The notes under the pieces are model-generated. The model did no database searches, was not told the origin of the DNA, and worked only from the letters and a program-made list of their open reading frames with translations. From positions 1 through 64,000 of the forward strand of contig JBIKLF010000014.1 of assembly GCA_044359955.1 (NCBI GenBank): DNA of 64,000 nucleotides, written 5' to 3'. Positions 58,566 through 64,000 of this stretch are shown in pieces. Each line of letters opens with the position of its first letter. Position 1 is the stretch's first letter. The stretch comes from JACTMZ01 sp044359955. GTDB lineage: Bacteria > Verrucomicrobiota > Verrucomicrobiia > Chthoniobacterales > JACTMZ01. A program made the position numbers and the translations under genes.

Positions 58566-59006
58566 ATGAGGCACCAAAACAAGACCGTCAAACTCGGCCG
58601 CTCGCAGGCTCACCGCGACGCATTGCTGGCCAATCAGGTTTGCAGCCTGATCATCCACCAACGCATCCGCACCACCCTGGCCAAAGCCAAGGCGACGCGC
58701 CCGCTCGCGGAAAAAATGGTAACCCTCGGCAAAAAAGGCACCCTGCATGCCCGTCGCACCGCGACCGCCTATCTGCACCAGCCGGCCGCGGTGAAGAAAT
58801 TGTTCGAGGAAATCGCTCCCCGCTCGGCCTCCCGCGCCGGCGGATACACCCGGATTACCAAACTCGGACCCCGCAAAAGCGACAGCGCCCCGATGGCCGT
58901 CCTTGAGTGGGTGGACACCGCCACGGTGGAAACCGTAGTCGAGCCCGCGGCCGAAAAGCCGAAGGCTGCCAAGAAAAAGCCCGCGCCGAAAAAAGACGCC
59001 GAGTAA
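58566..59006 (+). CDS. rplQ: 50S ribosomal protein L17
   Basis: 146 residues. MRHQNKTVKLGRSQAHRDALLANQ and TTLAKAKATRPLAEKMVTLGK are the L17 core (about 1-118); the last 28 residues, VVEPAAEKPKAAKKKPAPKKDAE in part, are a Lys/Ala/Pro-rich extension of the kind seen in several phyla. Pairs with rpoA as usual. A strong terminator follows. Confidence 0.97.
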   Translation: MRHQNKTVKLGRSQAHRDALLANQVCSLIIHQRIRTTLAKAKATRPLAEKMVTLGKKGTLHARRTATAYLHQPAAVKKLFEEIAPRSASRAGGYTRITKLGPRKSDSAPMAVLEWVDTATVETVVEPAAEKPKAAKKKPAPKKDAE

Positions 59007-59033
59007 ACTTGGCGGCCCCGCCGCAATTCACAC

Positions 59034-59075
59034 CACGCCGCCGCGGCCCGCAAAGCCCGGCGGCGTGTTTCTTTT
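59034..59075 (+). terminator. Rho-independent terminator after rplQ
   Basis: CACGCCGCCG (59034-59043) pairs with CGGCGGCGTG (59058-59067), then TTTCTTTT. Ends the rpoA-rplQ transcript. Confidence 0.85.
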
Positions 59076-59172
59076 CCGCCCTGCAATCAGGCCCCGAGCG
59101 CGGCACTCCCTACCGCGTTCCATTGGTCCCCCCAGTAGGGCACGCTGGCCCCAGCGGGCCGCTGCCCCTCCG

Positions 59173-59391
59173 CTACCGATCTAGCACCGTCACCGGCAAG
59201 GAAGCCTCGAACCGGCTATTCGCCGGCGCGCTCACCGCGGCACCCGCAATCTGCACGATATTCACATCCGTGACCTGCGGCCCCGTCTGCGCATGAGCGG
59301 CAGGGACGAGCGTAATATCCCGCCCGACCATGAAGAGCAGGCAACCGGCAATGACCGTGAGAACAATTTTCGTGTAAGCGTCGATATTCAT
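59173..59391 (-). CDS. Small exported/membrane-anchored protein
   Basis: 72 residues, not recognised. MNIDAYTKIVLTVIAGCLLFMVGRD starts with one membrane helix, then PAAHAQ, a possible signal-peptidase site, and a short soluble part with QVTDVNIVQIAGAAV. The ATG at 59391 is the only sensible start. It follows the nucleosidase gene on the same strand (35 bp) and could be its last operon member. Confidence 0.6.
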   Translation of the reverse strand: MNIDAYTKIVLTVIAGCLLFMVGRDITLVPAAHAQTGPQVTDVNIVQIAGAAVSAPANSRFEASLPVTVLDR

Positions 59392-59425
59392 AAGGGCTCC
59401 ACCCTTCACAACCCGCCGCAGACCG

Positions 59426-60007
59426 TCAAGACCCGCGCAATTCGCGGCGGAGCCATTCGCCCAGGCGCTCGGCGCACTCGTCGACCGACTCCCGCCACGT
59501 CCGGGCCGCTCCCTCGTCCGCCGCATCACTGATCTCCTTGACCAGCGTGACCGGCAGCCCGAACTGACGCGCCGTGAACGCGACCGCGTAGCCTTCCATA
59601 TCGACCAGGTCAATCCCGCGACCGACCAACCCCGCTCGCTTCGCCGCGCTATCGACAAAAAGATCACCCGACCCGAGCACCAGCCCGCTCACCCCCAAGT
59701 CGATGGCCGCGCCGAAGTGCTCGCCGGTCAGCCCGAAAATCGCCTCGTCATCGAAATCATGCTGCTCGACACGCCCGACCACCTGCGTGCCTTTCATCCC
59801 CTCGCGCAAGCTCCCCGCGGTGCCCAGATTGATCACCCGCGAAGGACGCTGCCGCGCCAAGATCGAGGCCAAAGCCGCAGCCGCACAAACCTTGCCCACT
59901 CCCGTAACCAAAACCGGCAAATCGGAGACATGCAAATGCTGCGCCTCTTCCTCCAGCGCCACGACGAGCAAAGGACGGTCCAACGAAATGGTCTGATGCA
60001 ACTTCAC
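59426..60007 (-). CDS. MTA/SAH nucleosidase-like protein (PNP/UDP phosphorylase superfamily)
   Basis: 193 residues. LVVALEEEAQHL, VLVTGVGKVCAAAAL, INLGTAGSLREGMKGTQVVG in parts, and VDMEGYAVAFTARQFGLP followed by VKEISDAAD match the nucleosidase fold; the Glu in DMEG and the late Asp in SDAAD are the catalytic type. The enzyme would recycle 5'-methylthioadenosine or S-adenosylhomocysteine. A GTG at 60007 (VKLHQTISL) is the chosen start, 16 bp after the stop of the upstream gene; longer frames overlap that gene. Confidence 0.75.
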   Translation of the reverse strand: MKLHQTISLDRPLLVVALEEEAQHLHVSDLPVLVTGVGKVCAAAALASILARQRPSRVINLGTAGSLREGMKGTQVVGRVEQHDFDDEAIFGLTGEHFGAAIDLGVSGLVLGSGDLFVDSAAKRAGLVGRGIDLVDMEGYAVAFTARQFGLPVTLVKEISDAADEGAARTWRESVDECAERLGEWLRRELRGS

Positions 60008-60023
60008 GGCGGGAATTGAATCC

Positions 60024-60854
60024 TCAACCCGCCACCAGATCAATCCCGTGGAAAATCCGCGCGAGGATTTCCACTCCATGGGCCAAGGATGGCGCCGGCC
60101 GCACGAAGAACCGGTCGGCATCCACCGCCATCACCCGGCACCCGACCTCAATCAGCGCCGCCTCCCGGGCCGCACGCTCCTCGTCGAAGCCGCATGGTGC
60201 GGCGATGACCAACTCCGGCCGCGCCGCCCGCACCGTCTCCCACGTCGTGCGGACCGAGCGCTCGCCCGCCCGGCCCAACACCTCCTCACCTCCCGCCGCC
60301 TCGACCATCTCCGGAATCCAATGACCACTGGCAAACGGCGGATCAATCCACTCCGCCACGAAAACCCTCAGGCGCCTCTTGCCTTCGACCGCCTGCCGCA
60401 CCCGCGCGATCCGCTCCGTCATTTCCCCGGCCAATACCTCGCCCTTTTCGGCCGCGCCCAACTCCCGCCCGAGATACCGCACCGACTCCGCCACCTCGGA
60501 CAGCGTCCGCGGCCCAAGCGAAATCACCCGCGCGCCGACCTCGCCCAGATCGCCGCCGGACACCGCACAAACCCGGCAAAGATCTTGCGTGATGATCACC
60601 TCCGGCCGCAGCGCCGCCAGCAACTCCCCGTCCACCGCGTAGAGCGCCTCGCCCTTCTCCACCGCCGCTCGCACCGCCTCATCGATTTGCCGGCCGTCCA
60701 AGGCCGCCGTATCAATCCGGCTCGCCGAAACCACCGGCACCGCCCGCACCTCCTCCGGCCATTGGCACTCATGCGACCGCCCGACCAAATCCCCCGCCAG
60801 TCCGAGATCCGCCACGATCTCCGTCGCACTAGGCAGCAAAGAAACAATCCGCAT
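60024..60854 (-). CDS. Cobalamin-type periplasmic-binding protein (BtuF-like), no signal peptide seen
   Basis: 276 residues. MRIVSLLPSATEIVADLGLAGDLVGRSHEC is the start of BtuF-like proteins that lack a secretion signal; VIITQDLCRVCAVS and IDPPFASGHWIPEMVEAAGG are further family marks. Cytoplasmic members may bind cobinamide or act in corrinoid salvage, rather than in ABC uptake; no permease or ATPase is nearby. The nucleosidase gene follows after 16 bp, perhaps as one transcript. Confidence 0.75.
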   Translation of the reverse strand: MRIVSLLPSATEIVADLGLAGDLVGRSHECQWPEEVRAVPVVSASRIDTAALDGRQIDEAVRAAVEKGEALYAVDGELLAALRPEVIITQDLCRVCAVSGGDLGEVGARVISLGPRTLSEVAESVRYLGRELGAAEKGEVLAGEMTERIARVRQAVEGKRRLRVFVAEWIDPPFASGHWIPEMVEAAGGEEVLGRAGERSVRTTWETVRAARPELVIAAPCGFDEERAAREAALIEVGCRVMAVDADRFFVRPAPSLAHGVEILARIFHGIDLVAG

Positions 60855-60925
60855 GACGGAAACCTAAGCCGTATCCATGCAGCCGGAAACGCAATAAAAG
60901 CGCGGCTTGGCTCGGTTTTTCCAGG

Positions 60926-60982
60926 GGGCACGGCCGTCCCGGCCGTGTTGTCTGATCGTGACGGGCGGGACGCCCGTGCCCC
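60926..60982. repeat. GGGCACGGCCGTCCCGGCCGTG hairpin element
   Basis: CACGGCC-gtccc-GGCCGTG and GGGCGG-gac-GCCC hairpins flank a core. 60941-60966 is a 26-bp exact inverted copy of 49117-49142, and a variant lies at 45139-45164. Confidence 0.75.
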
Positions 60983-61045
60983 TTGGCCACGTGCCAGCTC
61001 GCTCACCAAATAGTTATTTATACCAACGTCCTTTTGCTTTCCGAC

Positions 61046-61142
61046 TCCCGAGTAACTCGAAGTGTTTTCAGGCAGCGACGGTCATAGACCGCCGCTACAA
61101 GTTTTCGTCGAGATGTAGCGGCGGCGTCCCCGCCGTCGGTGC
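61046..61142 (+). repeat. 95-bp dispersed repeat, copy 2
   Basis: Direct copy of 54507-54602 with few differences, 6.5 kb away. The second hairpin is TGTAGCGGCGG-cgtcccc-GCCGTCGG. Confidence 0.8.
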
Positions 61143-61273
61143 CCTGCTCGAATCGGCACCGGTTTTGAATTTTCACGGCTAAGAAACCAGCTCTTTCAGG
61201 TCAATACCGATAATGACCATACACAGACGGATTTTTTTGCATCCCGGCGGGATTTTGTCCACGTTCGGAACAA

Positions 61274-62173
61274 GTGACGTTGTTGCAAAAATCCGCGTTG
61301 GAGCAGGCCGCCCCGCTTTGGCAAGGGCTGCAGCGCAACGACGAGCTGCCCGGCGAGATGGCTATCGCCGTCCGCGCCGGAGTGGGTCGCACCGTGGTGC
61401 GGGGTCTGCTCCGCCATCTGGGCCGCCGCGGGTTTATTGCCCGCCGGGGAAGGAAGTGGGTCCTCAAGCGTCCGTTGCCGGCGCCACCGGAGGGTGGCAT
61501 CGACCGGGCCCATGGACCGCGCAGCAAGAAGGATCTGGTCAAGGAGCACCTCTTGGCCGGGGTGACCGGAGGAGGACTGCAGGCCGGGCAGCGTATTGTC
61601 GAACTGGCCGTGGCCCGCGAGTTGGGTGTGTCGACCGCCGTAGTCCGCGAGGCCCTGCTGGAACTGCGCCCGCTCGGGGCCTTCGTCAAAAAGGAAAGCC
61701 GCCATTGGCAAGTGGCTTCCGTTGATGACAAACAACTCGAAGCCTTGCGGGAATTCCGGGAAATGGTCGAAATCTTCGCCCTGCGCCGCTTGTTCGAACG
61801 GCCACGGTGCCCGCTCGTGGCGACCGCCCTCGCCCGCAACCGCCGGCGCACCGAGGAACTGCTGGCCAACCGGCGGGCGACCATCCGCGAGATCCTCGCC
61901 GTGGATTTGGAATTCCACCGCCTGCTGCTCGAGGCCTCCGGAAATCCCTTGCTGCCGGAACGCGCCGGCTTCATTTACCTCATCATCGAATTCCAGCTGG
62001 TCAGCCCCCACTTCCGGATCGCGAGAGGCAGGTTCGGCCTGCGCCAGCACCTGCGTATCCACTGGTCGCTGGAAAAAGGCCGGCCTGATCTGGCTGAAAG
62101 CGCCCTGCGCCGGCACCTGCAAGCCGCCGACCAGAGCATCTGCGCCATCGCCCGCCGCATGCGGCGGAATTGA
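61274..62173 (+). CDS. GntR-family transcriptional regulator (FCD-like) with an extra N-terminal winged-helix segment
   Basis: 299 residues from a GTG start. Residues 1-65 (SALEQAAPLWQGLQR; VRAGVGRTVVRGLLRHLGRRGFIARRG in part) read like one winged helix; 85-150 contain the canonical GntR HTH (AGQRIVELAVARELGVSTAVVREALLEL, in part). The rest is helical FCD-type ligand domain with metal-site-like EFHRLLLEASGN and HLQAADQ. The following genes suggest it regulates hydroxyacid/glycerate metabolism. Confidence 0.82.
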   Translation: MTLLQKSALEQAAPLWQGLQRNDELPGEMAIAVRAGVGRTVVRGLLRHLGRRGFIARRGRKWVLKRPLPAPPEGGIDRAHGPRSKKDLVKEHLLAGVTGGGLQAGQRIVELAVARELGVSTAVVREALLELRPLGAFVKKESRHWQVASVDDKQLEALREFREMVEIFALRRLFERPRCPLVATALARNRRRTEELLANRRATIREILAVDLEFHRLLLEASGNPLLPERAGFIYLIIEFQLVSPHFRIARGRFGLRQHLRIHWSLEKGRPDLAESALRRHLQAADQSICAIARRMRRN

Positions 62174-62256
62174 CGGTCGCCTTAAAGCCGCTTCCTGCTC
62201 CAATGTTCACCGCAGCCTTGACACGGGCCTGATCGCGAATTTCACCCTAAAGCCGC

Positions 62257-63225
62257 ATGATCCCGACACAAAAGCCCCCCCACATCGTTGTCCTCGACGC
62301 GGGACATTTGCTCGATGGTGGCCTCGACTGGGGTGACGTGGCCCGGCTCGGCCGGCTCGAAGTGCACCATTCCACCGCGCCGGCCGAGGTGACAGCGCAT
62401 GCCGCGGCGGCGCATGTCGTGCTGACCAACAAGACACCGCTGACCGCCGAAACCATCGCGGCTTTGCCGGACCTCCGGTTCATCGGCGTGCTGGCCACCG
62501 GCTACAATGTCGTGGACGCCGCCGCGGCCCGCGCCCGCGGCATCCCGGTGAGCAATGTGCCGGCCTACGGCACGGAATCGGTCGCCCAGCACGTCTTCGC
62601 CCTCATCCTCGAACTTTGCAACCGCGTTGGGGCGCAGGCCGCCGCCGTGGCGGACGGCCACTGGTCCGCCTCGGGCCAATGGTGCGCGCCGCTCGCCGGC
62701 ATCACCGAATTGGACGGTCGGTGTCTCGGCATCATCGGACGCGGACGCATCGCGCGCCGCGTCGCGGACATCGGCCGCGCCTTCGGGATGCGCGTGATGA
62801 TGGCCAGCCCGTCGCTCCCGGCCGGAGGTGACGGGTTGGACGCGCTGGACGAAGTTGTCGCGGGCGCCGACATCCTTTCTCTGCACTGCCAACTGACGCC
62901 GTCCAACGCGAGAATGGTGAACGCGGAGTTTCTACGCCGCATAAAAGCGCATGCTTTCCTGGTCAATACGGCGCGCGGAGGCCTCGTTGATGAAAACGCC
63001 TTGGCTTGCGCCTTGCGCACCGGCGGGATCGCCGGCGCCGCGCTTGATGTCCTCGCCGCGGAGCCACCAGCAGCGGACCACCCGCTTTGCGCCCTACCCA
63101 ACTGCCTAGTCACCCCGCACATCGCGTGGATGGGTCCGGGCGCGCGGCGCCGCCTCATCACCATCACCGCGGAAAATATCCGCGCCTTCCTCGGGGGAAG
63201 CCCGGTCAATGTGGTCAACCCCTAG
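62257..63225 (+). CDS. D-2-hydroxyacid dehydrogenase (glycerate dehydrogenase-like)
   Basis: 322 residues. NAD-dependent reduction of hydroxypyruvate or glyoxylate is the likely reaction. Seen: VLTNKTPLTAETIAALPDLRFIGVLATGYNVVD (substrate end, in parts), NAD-binding GIIGRGRIARRVADIGRAFGM, the Arg in NTARGGLVDE, Glu in LAAEPP and catalytic His in TPHIAWMG. A glycerate kinase follows 15 bp later, so the pair would make glycerate and phosphorylate it. Confidence 0.88.
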   Translation: MIPTQKPPHIVVLDAGHLLDGGLDWGDVARLGRLEVHHSTAPAEVTAHAAAAHVVLTNKTPLTAETIAALPDLRFIGVLATGYNVVDAAAARARGIPVSNVPAYGTESVAQHVFALILELCNRVGAQAAAVADGHWSASGQWCAPLAGITELDGRCLGIIGRGRIARRVADIGRAFGMRVMMASPSLPAGGDGLDALDEVVAGADILSLHCQLTPSNARMVNAEFLRRIKAHAFLVNTARGGLVDENALACALRTGGIAGAALDVLAAEPPAADHPLCALPNCLVTPHIAWMGPGARRRLITITAENIRAFLGGSPVNVVNP

Positions 63226-63240
63226 CCGACCAGCCGAGCC

Positions 63241-64000
63241 ATGCGCATCCTTTTCGCCCCCGACAAATTCAAGGGATCGCTCGGCGCGAGAGAAGCCGCC
63301 GCGATCATGGCACGCGGTTGGCGGGCGTCGTGGCCGGAGGCGGAGACCGTCCTGCACCCTTTGGCCGACGGTGGGGATGGATCACTCGACGTTCTCGAGG
63401 CCGCGCTCGGCGGCGAGTGGAGGGAGACCCCGGCCCGCGACGCCCGCGGCGTCATCCGGCCTGTCCGCTGGTTGTGGCAACCCACGGAACGCACTGCTTG
63501 GATCGAAGCCGCCCGCGTGGCCGGCTTGGCCGGACTGTCCGCCGACGAACGGCGGCCGGCCACCGCGACCAGCGCGGGACTGGGCGATCTCATCCGCGCC
63601 GCCGAACGCGAAAACGCCCGGCGCATCTTCGTCTGCCTCGGCGGCAGTGCGACCAACGACGCCGGTTGCGGCCTGGCCGCCGCACTGGGTTTCCGCTTCC
63701 TCGACCGCGAGGGGGACGAAGTGGAACCGCTCCCGGCCTCCTTGCCCCGCGTGGCAAAAATCGTGCCGCCGCGGACGCCGACCGGCGCGCAAGTGATCGC
63801 CCTCGCCGACGTGCGCAATCCCCTGCTCGGGCCGGAAGGCGCCTCGCGGGCCTACGGCCCGCAAAAAGGTGCCGACCCCGCCGAGGTCGATTTCCTCGAG
63901 GACGCGCTGCGGCATACCGCCGACCTGGCCCGCCGCGATCTCGGCGCACCCGACCCCGCGACGCCCGGCGCCGGCGCGGCGGGGGGGCTGGGCTTCGGCG
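63241..64000 (+). CDS. glxK: Glycerate kinase, cut by the window edge
   Basis: 253 codons visible, no stop in the window. Start MRILFAPDKFKGSLGAREAA, then HPLADGGDGSLDVL, GGSATNDAGCGLAAALGFRF (in part) and VIALADVRNPLLGPEGAS are the class II glycerate kinase (GlxK/GarK) hallmarks; the chain continues to GAAGGLGFG. It phosphorylates D-glycerate to a phosphoglycerate. Start supported by the preceding short spacer after the dehydrogenase. Confidence 0.93.
   Translation, partial: MRILFAPDKFKGSLGAREAAAIMARGWRASWPEAETVLHPLADGGDGSLDVLEAALGGEWRETPARDARGVIRPVRWLWQPTERTAWIEAARVAGLAGLSADERRPATATSAGLGDLIRAAERENARRIFVCLGGSATNDAGCGLAAALGFRFLDREGDEVEPLPASLPRVAKIVPPRTPTGAQVIALADVRNPLLGPEGASRAYGPQKGADPAEVDFLEDALRHTADLARRDLGAPDPATPGAGAAGGLGFG

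Larger units (their letters stand above)
60855..61273. other. Repeat-filled spacer between the BtuF-like and GntR-type genes
   Basis: 419 bp. 60866-60905 is a degenerate block B, 60926-60982 a GC hairpin pair containing the inverted 26-bp segment, and 61046-61142 the 95-bp repeat. No gene. Confidence 0.65.

Noticed and set aside
60855..61000. Cobalamin riboswitch upstream of the BtuF-like gene
   Set aside because: I looked for the B12-box and the conserved core on the minus strand and did not see them; the space is filled with GC hairpins.

Overview
The window reads as a chromosomal stretch of a high-GC, Gram-negative bacterium, most likely a member of the Verrucomicrobiota. This is inferred from the style of the proteins, the strong third-position C/G bias, the many palindromic intergenic repeats and the mix of gene families; no rRNA gene is present to settle it. 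Housekeeping genes are dense and compact: lepA, acnA, pyk, a group-2 sigma factor, comM, uvrB, holA, ruvA, rpoA-rplQ, and at the right edge a hydroxyacid dehydrogenase with a cut-off glycerate kinase.

Layout. 1-1.75 kb is a complete ISKra4-type insertion sequence with recognisable ends. 1.76-15.3 kb is housekeeping (CYTH protein, two small membrane proteins, acyl-CoA synthetase, lepA, acnA, pyk, sigma factor, comM). 15.6-22.5 kb holds a tesA / ybbA-ybbP block like that of enterobacteria, here extended by a bacterial nitric-oxide synthase oxygenase and an AsmA-like protein. 22.5-26.3 kb is a GT4 glycosyltransferase overlapping a GH130 phosphorylase. 26.3-32.6 kb is a heavy-metal RND efflux operon on the minus strand with His-rich accessory proteins.

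32.6-44.5 kb is an accessory (defence) island with lower GC and altered codon use. It contains a RhuM protein, a YhcG/DUF1016 nuclease carrying two in-frame palindromes, fragments and chimeras of type I restriction genes (hsdM, possibly hsdR) and of a KilA-N gene, and a tight run GIY-YIG, KilA-N/HsdM chimera, SIR2, HerA, EcoRI-family DNA methyltransferase, DUF262-HNH. Three near-identical 94-bp promoter cassettes sit directly before three of these gene groups, each with an extended -10 box 11 nt from the start codon. A DUF418 protein, a decayed Fic gene and orphan antitoxin genes close the island. A signalling cluster follows at 45.7-49 kb (GGDEF protein, NarL-type kinase and regulator), bracketed by two ~180-bp directly repeated composite elements.

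49.4-64 kb returns to housekeeping genes with a MazEF pair, an orphan Phd-like antitoxin with an operator palindrome, and several copies of dispersed hairpin repeats, one of them inside a coding sequence. The most interesting candidate is the 35.9-42.1 kb operon, where the known SIR2-HerA (NAD-depleting) pair is joined without gaps to a methyltransferase and a DUF262-HNH nuclease under one duplicated, probably leaderless promoter. I found no tRNA, rRNA or CRISPR array.
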